Origin: Providencia alcalifaciens
GTDB taxonomy: Bacteria; Pseudomonadota; Gammaproteobacteria; Enterobacterales; Enterobacteriaceae
Assembly: GCA_025961275.1 (NCBI GenBank)
Contig: JAOQNJ010000001.1
Coordinates: 4,733,353-4,797,352 of the forward strand
Length of the DNA: 64,000 nt
Reading direction: 5' to 3'
The notes under the pieces are model-generated. The model worked only from the letters and a program-made list of their open reading frames with translations, was not told the origin of the DNA and did no database searches. Shown one piece after another: positions 46,582 through 57,268 of the stretch. The position numbers were made by a program, and so were the translations under genes. Position 1 is the stretch's first letter; every line of letters starts with the position of its first letter.

Positions 46582-47499
46582 TTATAATAGATTAAAATAT
46601 TTATTAGGCTTAATGGGGCGAGGCAAAGGTGTAATATCTAACATTTCTAACGTACTTCGCTCAATCTCCGTACATATTGCATTCAATGGAAGGTCATTGG
46701 CGGAGATACCAAATGGATCTTCGAGTTCTTCAGCCAGCGCATCCCAAGCTAGAAATGTGTATGAGACAAATACTGAGACAATGGGGGTCATGTAATGGAG
46801 ATCGCTAACTAAAGCGAAAGGTAGTAATGTGCAAAAAAGGTAAACTGTTCTTTGAAGGATCAAAGTATATGCAAACGGAATTGGTGTATTTGAAATACGT
46901 TCGCAGCCGCCTAATACATCGGATAATGTATTGAGATCATGGTTGATACCTTGGAAGATTACATCACTAATCAGATGTTTGTCACGTAACTCACCAATTT
47001 TTAAGCCAATTTGCAACAAAATTCGATTTGTGGGTAATGGGCTTTTTATCACATCCTCTAGAATAGAGAGTGGTAATAATCGATATAAATCTATCGCAGG
47101 GTTAGTTTTTCTTAGTTCATGCTTTAAGCACCAGCCAAAAGCAATTAATAGCTGGCCGATTTCTTTTTGATATTTCTTGTCGTGAGGTAGTAAGGTTTTA
47201 ATACTGCGTAGGATATTTCGTTGTTGAATTAACAAAGTTCCCCACAAGGTTCTTGCTTCAACTAAACGACTATAGCTTGCGTTATTTCTAAAACCGAGAA
47301 ATATTGCAATCGCAATACCTAACAAGCTAAATGGCGCAATAGTTAAATGCATTCCTAATTGCTCGTACCATTGATAGCTGATGACGGCAATAATGGACAT
47401 AAAAATATTTAAAGAGAGTCTAAATGTTATTTTTGACAACACGGAGCCATGCCAATCTAACAGTCTTAGAAACCAATGCTGAGGTGGGCGAATAACAAT
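46582..47499 (-). CDS. yneE: Bestrophin-family channel, YneE-like
   Basis: Inner membrane protein of the bestrophin / UPF0187 family (anion or cation channel). Motifs: APFSLLGIAIAIFLGFRNNA SYSRLVEARTLWG, GCERISNTPIPFAYTLILQR, AEELEDPFGISANDLPLNAI. The first ordinary start is GTG at 47442 (286 aa). But the frame is homologous further upstream: IRPPQHWFLRLLDWHGSVLS matches the E. coli N-terminus, and matching its length needs an ATT codon at 47499 as start (305 aa). No ATG, GTG or TTG is available there. Either a rare AUU start or a lost start codon. Confidence 0.8.
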   Translation of the reverse strand: MVIRPPQHWFLRLLDWHGSVLSKITFRLSLNIFMSIIAVISYQWYEQLGMHLTIAPFSLLGIAIAIFLGFRNNASYSRLVEARTLWGTLLIQQRNILRSIKTLLPHDKKYQKEIGQLLIAFGWCLKHELRKTNPAIDLYRLLPLSILEDVIKSPLPTNRILLQIGLKIGELRDKHLISDVIFQGINHDLNTLSDVLGGCERISNTPIPFAYTLILQRTVYLFCTLLPFALVSDLHYMTPIVSVFVSYTFLAWDALAEELEDPFGISANDLPLNAICTEIERSTLEMLDITPLPRPIKPNKYFNLL

Positions 47500-47878
47500 G
47501 ATTTTTAATAGATTGAATTTTTAATAAGATCAGCAATGTAGCATCTTAAAAAAAAGTTGGCAATGTTGCACTCGCATTAAAACTTGTCATGTTATATAGG
47601 TAATTATTTGATTATCCAGCTTTATTGAAATAAATAATTACGTGTATGCTTGTAATACCTTTATGATTATGTAAATTTTAAGTCAAATCAATAACTCAAG
47701 CCACATGGTTACCCGATGTTATTTAGGCATTTTTTATCACTAGTATTTAGCGCTATATTGATAGGTTGTTCGGATTATCATGATGATACATTGCTGTGAA
47801 AAAGTCGCTGGATAGTCGCAATAGATAGTTGTACAGTAAAGCACTGTTCAACTACACAGTATTTTGATTGGATAAATA
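47500..47878. other. Intergenic region between divergent genes
   Basis: Presumably the promoters of the bestrophin-like gene and the pentapeptide gene. No gene, long repeat or clear operator seen. Confidence 0.35.
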
Positions 47879-48478
47879 ATGGCTAAAATAGATGATAACC
47901 AAGACTATTATGATAAAAGCTTCAGTAAGATAGATATCAGTGAGCAGAATATTGTCAGTACAGTTTTTGAAAAGTGTGAATTTATTAATTGTGATTTTTC
48001 AGCTGCGTCACTCTCTCGTTGTAAATTTATCGAGTGTGTATTCAAACAATGTAATTTAAGTATGAGCAACGTTGCTAACACGCGCTTTTCAAATGTTGAG
48101 TTTTCTGATTGTAAGTTGGTAGGGATTGACTGGACTGCAGCATATTGGCCAAAGTTTGACTTTTACTCAGAACTAAATTTTAAACAGTGTATTTTAGATA
48201 ATTGCAGTTTTTTTGGGCTAAAGTTACATGAATCTCACTTTGAAGGATGTCGATTGCATCATGTAGATTTTAGAAATGCAGAGCTTAATAAATCTTCATT
48301 ACTCGATTGTGATTTTTCAAATAGCCTATTTCTACAAACTAATTTGGAATTTACCGATTTCACTGAATCTCATTCGTTCAATATTGATATACGGCAAAAT
48401 AAATTATCAAAAGCAACATTCTCAAAATTTGAAGCATTAGAGTTATTGAAAAGCTTAGATATCCAGTTGGTTGATTGA
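47879..48478 (+). CDS. Pentapeptide repeat protein, Qnr-like fold
   Basis: 199 residues. The repeating A(D/N)LXX-type pattern is plain: CEFINCDFSAASLSRCKFIE, CVFKQCNLSMSNVANTRFSN, CSFFGLKLHESHFEGCRLHH, CDFSNSLFLQTNLEFTDFTE. A central break (GIDWTAAYWPKFDF) divides two repeat blocks, as in Qnr and related DNA-mimic proteins that protect gyrase. The C-terminus ends LLKSLDIQLVD, comparable to the Qnr tail helix. Whether it affects quinolone action cannot be told from sequence. Confidence 0.8.
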   Translation: MAKIDDNQDYYDKSFSKIDISEQNIVSTVFEKCEFINCDFSAASLSRCKFIECVFKQCNLSMSNVANTRFSNVEFSDCKLVGIDWTAAYWPKFDFYSELNFKQCILDNCSFFGLKLHESHFEGCRLHHVDFRNAELNKSSLLDCDFSNSLFLQTNLEFTDFTESHSFNIDIRQNKLSKATFSKFEALELLKSLDIQLVD

Positions 48479-49248
48479 GGGGGGAGGCAGAAAACTATTC
48501 CTTGATACAATTTGCCATATGGAAAATTATTTTTCTGTCTCATGCCTAATGTATGACTTGAGTCATCAAATGAAAAAAGTCACTACAATTATGTTTCTCA
48601 ATATGAAACCGCATACAAAATCATAAAATTAATGTGCTTGGTAGGTGCGTTACTTGGGAGGATATTTGATGCCGCGGTTTATGATTAAAAATCTATTTTA
48701 GCCTTCATTAAGGCACAAAGCAAAAAGCCTACCCTATGATATAGATCTGTAATTGTATCTAGTCAACAGTTACTAGCAAATTTAATTTTTCTTTGTTTAT
48801 ACATTATATTCAGAGCACACTCAGACTATTAGTCTTGTAATTAAACATCAATAACAGTAAAAACGATAAGACGTATTAAATTGAATATGCCCATAGTAAT
48901 CTTATGTAGAACAGTAACTTTAAATGCTATGAAAAAATTCAAACTCACTTATCTATGAAATAGAAAGTGATAAAACAATCATCGTGAACTAAAAAATCAA
49001 TTATCTATAATAATTACTTGTATTGTTAAAATGTATACTTATAAAATCAGTAAATTTATAAATGCGTTAACAATTAACTCATATTGATAACAATTTAATT
49101 TACTTTAACCTGTAAGTTTAAGCAGAATATTTACTTTAAAATAGGGAAGAGATAATAAATTTTAGAATGATTCAATTATATGTCTATGGTCTGTATATCA
49201 ATTCTCTGCATCCTGGTTATTTTCCATAAATAGATGACAATTAACATG
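48479..49248. other. AT-rich region without a clear gene
   Basis: Several very short frames only (for example MKKVTTIMFLNMKPHTKS and MCLVGALLGRIFDAAVYD, near 48570-48690). These could be remnants of one small exported protein gene but are too weak to call. Confidence 0.3.
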
Positions 49249-49542
49249 TCAATGTAATGAGTTATTAATCATTTTCGATGAAGATTTAACTAAGCCTTTC
49301 TCTGATAGCTTGACAAGTAAATGACGTGTTTTATAAATACTAAATTGACAGTATTCTGCGATATCTCTTGTCCTAGGCCAGTATTTTTCCTCCGGCATTA
49401 CATCTATAATTCCATTATCACAATCTATTTTATTAACTTTAATCAACGCGGTAATAGCAGACAGAATGAAATTCATTTCTTTCATGCTCTTTACCGTTCT
49501 TGTGCTAATAGTTATGTGTTTCGCACATAACGCTTTCGCCAT
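49249..49542 (-). CDS. PapI/FaeA-like fimbrial regulator
   Basis: 97 residues from the ATG at 49542 (AAGGCGG upstream). The C-terminal half WPRTRDIAEYCQFSIYKTRH LLVKLSEKGLVKSS is a winged helix of the FaeA/PapI type. The N-terminal half is a helical extension. PapI-like proteins act with Lrp on fimbrial promoters, and this gene faces away from a fimbrial locus starting 500 bp to the right. The assignment is by pattern and context, so moderate. Confidence 0.6.
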   Translation of the reverse strand: MAKALCAKHITISTRTVKSMKEMNFILSAITALIKVNKIDCDNGIIDVMPEEKYWPRTRDIAEYCQFSIYKTRHLLVKLSEKGLVKSSSKMINNSLH

Positions 49543-50045
49543 ATATATGTCCGCCTTAATAACAAATATAGAATAAAATCACTAAAGTACTCGTTGCAGA
49601 GGTAGTCGATTGACCCTTATAGATTATAGCTAAGTAGTCATATTTAAACAGAAGATTTTATCTTTAATTAAAAGAAAAGAATATTATATCACGATATATA
49701 ATTATGCGATCACTAATATCGCGCCGTAAGTAATTTATGCATTAGGTGAATGATTGTATCGAATTCATCTTTACACTTATTTTAATGATTTATTTTATTC
49801 GTTTTTTTTGTATTATTGTCGACGCTTTGGCTGACTTAATGGAGTAAGTTAGCTTTAGATATTAAGCTTATAAGTCATATGCTGTTTGAGATGAATTTGC
49901 ATTTTAATCGCATTTCTATTTTATGATTTTCACGAGATTTATTTATAGTTAATTTTGTTTACACGTATATTGTTAGAATATTATGCGATAAATAAAACAC
50001 TAAAATCTCAAACGATAGCTTTTACAAAAACAAAGGATAAATGAT
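49543..50045. other. Divergent promoter region of the fimbrial locus
   Basis: 500 AT-rich bases between the PapI/FaeA-like regulator and the first pilin gene. No GATC pair spaced as in the pap switch was seen, and no invertible-element repeats. AAAGGA lies just ahead of the pilin start. Confidence 0.4.
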
Positions 50046-50595
50046 ATGCAATATAAAAAAATGTATTAACTAGTGCAGTAGCAATAGCTTTCAGTCTATT
50101 TTGTGGAAGTGCATTTATTGCAAATGCTGCAACTACAGGCGTAGAAAAAAAATCACGCTTATTGCGCAAATTAATGACAGTATCTATGTAACTAAACCTG
50201 ATGGTCATTCCTGGTATACAACAGAAGAATTGGAAGCTAAAGACAAAAAGCAAACTGAATTTACTAAAAGCTTAGATGTACGAGTATGGACACGAGGCCA
50301 AAAATTTAATGTATCAATGATTCAACCATTGGTTATTTCACGTGATGATGGTGTTTATCAATTACAAGATACCCATGTTTATTGGGGCGATATTAATTGG
50401 GGGCAAAAAGAATTGATTTATGGTCAGCCGCCTCAAGAGATTATTCAAACAACACCGACTGATGATGGATACGATGATATCTATAAATTAAATATCGAAG
50501 CTAAAGCACCAACTGCGGCAGGAACTGCGCTAGATGGTAGTGTTAATGGTGCATATAGCGGTGAATTAGTTATGCTATTTGAGCCAGCAGCTTAA
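50046..50595 (+). pseudogene. CFA/I (CS1)-type major pilin, two A-tract frameshifts
   Basis: Restoring one A in the A7 run (50055-50061) and one in the A8 run (50145-50152) yields a clean 183-residue product: signal MQYKKNVLTSAVAIAFSLFC GSAFIANA, mature start ATTGVEKKITLIAQINDSIY, and end VNGAYSGELVMLFEPAA. VEKKIT at the N-terminus and G.YSGEL.M.FEP at the C-terminus are hallmarks of class 5 (CS1/CFA/I) pilins. As read, translation stops after seven codons. Confidence 0.75.
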
Positions 50596-50642
50596 GTTAA
50601 ATAATGAAGAATAACGAATAATCTTAATGAATAGGCACCGGT

Positions 50643-52930
50643 ATGATTAATGATAGAATTTTTTTAAATATTTTTATTAAATATAAAATCGTAAGGTGTC
50701 TATTCCTTTTTAATATTATCTTATACCAAAGCTATAGTTATGCGGATAAAACAGTTGTCAAATTTAATGTTCCACCTGGCTTTGAAAATATGGATGTCGG
50801 GAAGTCACTGGGATATTTAATTAGTTATAACGGCAAGGCATTACCAGGTTATGTTGTATATGATCCTCTTAAAAGAAGACTAGAATTAGATGAAGAATCA
50901 TTTTTAAAAAATGGGAAATCAAATAAAAATATCGAAAAAATTGACGTTATACTCTCTAAGATTAATTTTGAGCAGTGTATTAGGGGCTGTGATATTGAAA
51001 TAGATAATAATAATATTTCAATCGATAAAGTAAATCAGACCATTACTATTAATGATAATCAATTAAATTATATTATTCCAGAAACTAATTTTGGTTTAGT
51101 ACACAACCAAACGATTGATCTTAGACATTCAACAGAGGGTTATAAGGCTGCTAATATAGCAGGCAATGGATATGTCGGACTACCGTCACAGATGTATGGT
51201 TATTTCAATTGGTATTTAAATGAAAGAAGCTATGGCGATAGTAAATATAATGACGTTGGTATTTCAACATTTTACTTACAAAAGAATTTTTCTAATATTT
51301 ATTTAAGAGCAGGTAAACAAAGTTCACTGGCTTACTACGCTGGATCAGTAAATTCAGTTGTTACTCCTAGCTACGATGGGTTTGTGACTATAGGTAGTCA
51401 AGAAAATTTTAATAATGAAACTAAAAATAAAAGTAATGGAAGATTAATATTTTTTTCCATGACTGATGGTAGCGTCGATATAAGAAGGGATGGGCGTACA
51501 ATTTTCAATCGCCCTGTTACTATTGGGCGAAATGAGATTGATTATCGAATTCTACCCGGTGGCTATTACACTGTTGAAATTTATTATTTAGATAAAATGG
51601 TCGTGAAATTAATCACGAAGTTCAGGTTATTGACAATGTTACTTATGGAAACAGTGGGCAAGGGAATAACTGGCATATCACCGCGGGAAAAGAACAGTTT
51701 ACCGATGATCGTATGATAGAGTTTGGTACTGGACGTGAAATTCTTGGGGTGTATGGAAATCTACTCACCGTCGCAGCAGATAATGGAATGTGGACGAGTG
51801 ATATCAATATAAATCGCCCATTATATTTTGATGATATTATTATTCAACCCACTCTCGGATTTCGCGCTGGTGAAAAAGGTATTGGTGGTTATACAAGCTT
51901 GTCAATGGGAAATGATTTTTGGGGAAATGCTACAGCATCGTATTATCAGCAGAATGATATTTCAGATATCTATTACACTGTTAATAGTCGCGCCTTAAGT
52001 TATTCGAGAAGCTTTGGCGGAAATTTAGTTAGTTATTCTTATGGTCGTTATAGTAATAGTGATTACAAACAAATTCAAGTAAGCCGAATGTTCGATCAAA
52101 ATGGTTATTATGCGAATGTTTCTCTAGGTGCTAAACGTCAGACCTATTTTGGTGACGGTGTATTCTTAAATGTATCGGTATCTTTATTAAATAGCAAAGC
52201 GAATATAAATATTGCCAACTCAGGGAGTAATACGGTTTATTCTGCTAATTACCAAAAAGACTGGGTAGATACATTAGGAACAACAAGTTCTAGCATTGAT
52301 TACAGTCACAGTAATAATAACGATAATGTTGGTTTAAGATTGACGCGGTCTGGTTTTCTGGGAGATGCGACGGCTTCAGTGAATATTAATGATCAAAGTG
52401 CACAGGGAAGCCTATATTATCGTGGTAGTTTCTCCGCAAGCGAATATGGTATCTATCCTGGTCGATATAATACATCAGGTGCTGCATTGTTAGTTGAAGT
52501 ACCGAAAGATGAATCTGGTTATTATTATGGCTTTAGTGTGAATGGAAGTCCTGTCAGAAGTGGGCGCACGCTTTCTGTTCCTATTGGGAATTATAAAAGT
52601 ATTGGTTATGCGCCTGTGGCAAATAATGCAGATGATATTGATATGCAAATTGAAGTCCCAGCGAATATTGTGAGAAGTCACCCAGGTCAAGTTTATTATG
52701 CCAAAGCATTTGTCGATATTAACCAGGTTTATAGTGGATTTATGCGAGATAAAAATGGAAAGCTAGTTAATGGTATTTTAGATAACGGTGAACAAGTATA
52801 TAAAAATGGACTTTTTTCGTTTAATGCAAAAAAAGTGATAAATGAAATTATTTTGAAAAATAATGAAATGTCTTATCGCTGTGATCTTAAAGTTAAAAAT
52901 GACAATAGTTATATATGCATACCGCAGTAA
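50643..52930 (+). pseudogene. Class 5 (CfaC/TcfC-type) outer membrane usher, one frameshift
   Basis: Frame 1 (to ~51600) has a signal region, TVVKFNVPPGFENMDVGKSL and TIGRNEIDYRILPGGYYTVE. Frame 3 (from ~51600) continues EVQVIDNVTYGNSGQGNNWH, MIEFGTGREILGVYGN and the barrel to CDLKVKNDNSYICIPQ. Adding one A to the AAAA at 51594-51597 joins them as YYLDKNGREINHEVQVI, giving one usher of about 762 residues. The parts are otherwise undamaged. The second half could start at ATG 51713, but an usher fragment would not work. Confidence 0.8.
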
Positions 52931-52948
52931 ATAGGTTAGGAGCTACCA

Positions 52949-53617
52949 ATGTTAAAAATATTGACAATAAGTTTGTTATTGTATCCATGGGGTATTTCTT
53001 TTGGGGTGGGGCAGTTACTCGTTGCACCTGCAAGTACAACAGTAACATTTCCGAATGAGCGTAATATTACAGTTAAAAATATAGGGGATGCGCCAATGTA
53101 TATTAATATATCCCTACACCAAATTGAGAATCCAGGGATAACTCCCGAAAAGAAAATACCTATTTCGGCTCTTGCTGACCCGATAATTATAGCTTCACCA
53201 ACAAAAGTTTCTCTTGGCGCTGGCCAAAGTAGGAATATCAAATTGACCGCTTTAAAATCGCCGTTAAAAGAACAAGCATATCGTTTATATGTCATCCCTG
53301 TATCGTCCTTTTCGGTAACCGATACTGATGCGGATAAAAGAATTAGTGCGCCAACAGTGGTGTCCGTCGGCTATGGGGTTCTGGTAAGAGTATTACCATC
53401 GGGAAGTTTAACTTCAGAACTGGTTTATGAATGTCAATCAAAAGGAATTCGTTTATCAAATACAGGAAATAGCCGAGCTGATTTGAGTAATATTTCATTC
53501 GGTATAGGAAAGAAGCTAGATCGTATTGGTGTTTATCCTTCAACACCAATTATTATTCCCCATAAAAATTTGACAGCTAAATTTAAAGGCGAAGATTACG
53601 CTATCTCCTGTGAATAA
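52949..53617 (+). CDS. Periplasmic fimbrial chaperone (CfaA-like)
   Basis: 222 residues. Signal peptide MLKILTISLLLYPWGISFG, then a PapD-like immunoglobulin fold: LLVAPASTTVTFPNERNITV KNIGDAPMYINI, PTKVSLGAGQSRNIKLTAL and a C-terminal domain with YECQSKGIRLSNTGNSRADL. Alpha-class chaperones of CFA/I systems have this layout. Intact, 18 bases after the usher. Confidence 0.8.
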   Translation: MLKILTISLLLYPWGISFGVGQLLVAPASTTVTFPNERNITVKNIGDAPMYINISLHQIENPGITPEKKIPISALADPIIIASPTKVSLGAGQSRNIKLTALKSPLKEQAYRLYVIPVSSFSVTDTDADKRISAPTVVSVGYGVLVRVLPSGSLTSELVYECQSKGIRLSNTGNSRADLSNISFGIGKKLDRIGVYPSTPIIIPHKNLTAKFKGEDYAISCE

Positions 53618-53634
53618 TATTAATGGTGAAAATA

Positions 53635-54168
53635 ATGAAGTTTAATTTATTTCTTTTTTGCTTTAGTTTTATTTTGAGTCTTCCTCCGGTTCAAGCTGAT
53701 ATTACAATAACAGGCAATCATCCTGTCCAAGTAAAAGGTACGGTGACGAAGAAGAATAATTTTGAAGTTACTGATGGCACTGGACCTGGAAATTGGTATA
53801 CCACTCTTGAATTAACTCAAGCCGGAAGTGATGTACTTTATCAAATTGAGGCAAGAGTACATGTGTTATCAACAAATAGAAATTTCATGGTGACATTAAG
53901 GAATAATGTCGTTTTGATGAATGGTAAAAATAATTTATCGTTCTTACCCGCCGAGGTGATATTTTCTACACTTGAAGGACAAGGAAAAGCATTAAAACCT
54001 CAAGAGCCGCAAACATTTACTAACCCAGAACCGTCAGCAGGCGCTGATAGTGAAGGGGACTACACACTTAAAATTTCAGCTGTTACACCATCAGGTAATA
54101 ATAAAGACATTGGCGGCATTTATTCTGGTGAAATTGAACTTATCTTTGAACCATCGGCCTCGGAGTAG
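53635..54168 (+). CDS. Second CFA/I-type pilin subunit
   Basis: 177 residues from the ATG at 53635 (GGTGA upstream; ATG 53623 adds four). Signal MKFNLFLFCFSFILSLPPVQ A, mature DITITGNHPVQVKGTVTKKN, end GGIYSGEIELIFEPSASE. The ending G.YSGE..L.FEP is shared with the first pilin, and both lack cysteines typical of type 1 pilins. Intact. Lies between the two chaperone genes. Confidence 0.75.
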   Translation: MKFNLFLFCFSFILSLPPVQADITITGNHPVQVKGTVTKKNNFEVTDGTGPGNWYTTLELTQAGSDVLYQIEARVHVLSTNRNFMVTLRNNVVLMNGKNNLSFLPAEVIFSTLEGQGKALKPQEPQTFTNPEPSAGADSEGDYTLKISAVTPSGNNKDIGGIYSGEIELIFEPSASE

Positions 54169-54175
54169 CATATTT

Positions 54176-54822
54176 ATGCAAATAAACTCAAGTAGATTAT
54201 TATTTATCATCTGTGGTTTATTTTCGTTTGAAGCTTGGTCAGCTATTGATGTTCTCCCAAAGGTATTAAAACTAGAAAATGAAACAGGATATATTTCAAT
54301 TATAAATAATGGGAATAATACAGAATATATTGAAATAGAAGTCAAGAAAATTACTAATCCTGGTGTTGACTACCAAAAAGAACAGTATGTTAATTTAACT
54401 GATGATATAAATCCTGCATTAATTTACTCGCCATTTAAATTGATTTTATCGCCTAATCAAATAAAAAAAGTTACATTTAAAAAATGATAGATGTTGAATC
54501 CGAAGAAGTCTATAGAATTAATGTTAAGCCGAGTATTAACCCTTCAATTAAAAGTAATAATGCAGCTAGTGTTATTATTAATATGGGGTTTAGCATTATT
54601 TTAAAAAACTTGCCAAGGAATGTTAATAAAAATTTTATTTTCACCTGTAAAGGGAATAAAGATATGGTGATTAATAAAGGTAATCTTCATATTTCCGCTA
54701 AGTATATTAAAGGAAGCAAGAAGGGTAATGTTGAAAATATATATCCAGGACAAAATAAATGGTTTGAACATGGCGATGTTGTTATTGAAAATGAAACTTG
54801 CAGTATGTCGGAGGAGAAATGA
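54176..54822 (+). pseudogene. Second fimbrial chaperone, A-tract frameshift
   Basis: Signal MQINSSRLLFIICGLFSFEA WSA, then IDVLPKVLKLENETGYISII NNGNNTEYIEI and SPFKLILSPNQIKKVTFKK, where six A (54479-54484) end in TGA. With seven A the frame continues MIDVESEEVYRINVKPSINP, the expected PapD-fold G-strand region, to GDVVIENETCSMSEEK. The joined product is about 215 residues. A restart at ATG 54484 would give only the second domain. Confidence 0.72.
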
Positions 54823-55786
54823 AACATTTAATGTTAAAAACTATTATATTATCAATGCTGCTTTCTTTATCATCTCCATCATTGAGTGCTAATATAAATG
54901 AAGATAACGTTGGTCTATATAATAGTTGTGAGTTAATAGATAACGGAGATGGAACCAGTACTGCAACAGTAAATGTTAGTTATTATGGGTATTTACATAC
55001 ATTTCCAATGGAATACAGGGCTGTTGTATTATTTTTCTATGATAAAGATGGTCGCTATTTTTTTAAACCTCTTTCACCTGGAAATATTTCATTAGGTGCT
55101 ACTAAATCTGTTGGTTACGAACAGGTTGGGTTGAATGCATATTATGGTAGCCAAAAAGGTGATTGGAAAAAAGTATTCGGATTTACAACTGATTTTACGG
55201 TCATAGTACCTAACAATTATTTTGACGAGTGGAACGCAATATCATTGAGACTGGCAGATCGAGATATTCGTGGTGATTATTATGTTGAAAATAGAGGGGC
55301 TGCTTATCTTACCTATGATAATAACGGATCTTGCCAAATAATTGATCCTATAGACCCACCAGATCCAGAACCTAATGTTAAATTTGAATTTACACTTCCG
55401 CAGTTATGGGATCTAAAAGAAATCCCACCAGGTATATCAGAGGTTAGCTTTTCCGGTGTGCGCAGTGAGGAATTTTGTATTAAATATGATAATAAGCAAA
55501 CTTCAGATACGCAATTTTTAATGACAGTGAATAGTTCGAATGAAAAAGAGAGTAATTTTAATTTGATAAATAAATTAACACCTGAAGATGTTATTAAATA
55601 TAAATTATTATTGAGTGATGGAGGACATAATTTGCTATTCCCTTCAAATTCTGGAAATAGTTTATCTTTAATAAAAATGATCAGGAGGTTTGTTTTTTTC
55701 CAACATTTAAAATTGATGCAGGTAGTAATCCCAAAGAAGGTCAGTACGGCGATGTACTTAATTTTAATATAATTGTTAAACCATAA
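54819..55786 (+). pseudogene. Fimbrial tip adhesin (CfaE/TcfD-position), 3' frameshift
   Basis: Begins in an ATGA overlap with the chaperone and has GGAGGAG upstream. Signal MKHLMLKTIILSMLLSLSSP SLSA, receptor-type domain NEDNVGLYNSCELIDNGDGT to NNGSCQIIDPIDPPDPEP, then a pilin domain. At A5 (55673-55677) the frame slips. With six A it reads LIKNDQEVCFFPTFKIDAGS, GQYGDVLNFNIIVKP and stops at 55784. That ending is the expected donor strand of the last gene in such operons. The product would be about 322 residues. Confidence 0.7.
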
Positions 55787-55799
55787 GAGAAATAATATT

Positions 55800-56951
55800 A
55801 TGCCAGTAAATAGTCTTCACATTGAAACAAAAGTCATTATTTTAACCGATGAGTCCAGTGTACCAGGATCGGCTGCAATAACGACCAAATCACTAATTGT
55901 TACTGTACGAGATGGAGCCTTAAAGCCCGTGGAAGGCGCAAAAGTGGTTTTTAAACCTAATGATTTTATTGCGCTTCTTGACATAAATGATACTTCAAAT
56001 GCCGATGGGGAATGCTCAGCTACAGTATCGTTAAATTATGATCTAGCTCAACCATGGGCGAGTTCAAGCTCTATTGATATTCGTTTGGAGACCGAGACTG
56101 AGGAACAATTCCAAAAAGTAAAAGTATATTATGGAACTCTGCCTGCTATTGATTTTTTAAATATAAAGAAGGACTTAGAGGGCGGTTATTATTACGATAG
56201 ATACGGAAAAGAAGATGACACAATTATTATTATCCATACGATTCCAAGTGTTACTAAATCGTTAACGTTAACGTTAACGTTATATTTTGATACTGTAAGC
56301 TATCAGAAATTAATTACACCAGAGAGCTTTCCTATTGCCATTAATTTACGTGACCAGTTCGATAAATCTGCATTTAGCGATGGCCAGTATGATCTTTATT
56401 ATACGTTATCTGGTGAAGCCGGAAATATTGCTACAAGCCTTGATTTTAATTTTAGGCTTGACCACGGTACAAGTGAAAGAACCCTACCAGCAATTGATGT
56501 TCCTGGCCTGTATAACGGCTATATCAATCAGGCACTCTGGTTGAAAGGTGTTGCTTATAATTTCAAACCTATTATCGATCAGTTAGTGGATGAGTCGGGA
56601 TTACTGCCAGATAATATTCTAGATTATATAGATAAAGCAGATTCCCCTGTTGTATTACGTTTCCAAGGAACGAAAAAAGATGGTCAGAGTGCTGAGCTCA
56701 ATATTACAAGTACAGAGCCTTTTACTTGGGCCGATTTTAAAGACATCATCAGTAGTGAAAATCCAGCGGGACAATATATATTTCTAGATGAAAGGGATCC
56801 TTTGCAACCAAAAGACCGTTATACTTATATCGAGCAGGGTGCGCTTGAGATTGATGCTACAATTAAAACAATCACTTCCGCTCGTCCTCATGTTTCAAAG
56901 CTTAAAAGAGTTTTGGTTGATATACTTCCACCAGCCAAATTAGAAGACTAA
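55800..56951 (+). CDS. Protein with bacterial Ig-like (Big1/invasin-type) domain
   Basis: 383 residues from the ATG at 55800. Residues ~5-105 (IETKVIILTDESSVPGSAAI, SLIVTVRDGALKPVEGAKVV FKPND, TSNADGECSATVSLNY) show the invasin/intimin Big1 pattern. The rest is beta-rich and ends ALEIDATIKTITSARPHVSK LKRVLVDILPP; no family recognised. No signal peptide and no barrel, so it is not a normal surface invasin. It follows the fimbrial locus by 14 bases but may have been acquired separately. Confidence 0.55.
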   Translation: MPVNSLHIETKVIILTDESSVPGSAAITTKSLIVTVRDGALKPVEGAKVVFKPNDFIALLDINDTSNADGECSATVSLNYDLAQPWASSSSIDIRLETETEEQFQKVKVYYGTLPAIDFLNIKKDLEGGYYYDRYGKEDDTIIIIHTIPSVTKSLTLTLTLYFDTVSYQKLITPESFPIAINLRDQFDKSAFSDGQYDLYYTLSGEAGNIATSLDFNFRLDHGTSERTLPAIDVPGLYNGYINQALWLKGVAYNFKPIIDQLVDESGLLPDNILDYIDKADSPVVLRFQGTKKDGQSAELNITSTEPFTWADFKDIISSENPAGQYIFLDERDPLQPKDRYTYIEQGALEIDATIKTITSARPHVSKLKRVLVDILPPAKLED

Positions 56952-56960
56952 TACTCGCTA

Positions 56961-56996
56961 ACCTAGCCGTACGTTGTACGGCTGGTTTATTTTTTA
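56961..56996 (+). terminator. Terminator after the Big1-domain gene
   Basis: AGCCGTAC pairs with GTACGGCT around GTT, extended by ACC/GGT, followed by TTTATTTTTT. The remaining ~270 bases to the next gene are AT-rich and show nothing else. Confidence 0.85.
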
Positions 56997-57268
56997 ATAA
57001 TGAATATTAAAAATAATATTATCGAGAATAATACAGGTTGAGGAAAGCGTAATCATTTTTGTAGAGATGATGGATAACTGGAATAATTATTTGTAGATTA
57101 TAAGTAATGTCTAATTACATGAAATATCAAGTAATTAGTAAATCGTATCGGAAATTCATTAAATTTTGATACTCATATTATGATAACACGTATATATATT
57201 TTCAGTCATACAATAGCATGCTACGTGATGTCCACGTTTAATCCAACATATTTTCAGAGTAAAATAAT

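Noticed and set aside
49543-50045. pap-like GATC phase switch or fim-like invertible element before the fimbrial operon
   Set aside because: No pair of GATC sites at the pap spacing and no inverted repeats flanking a promoter were found by eye.
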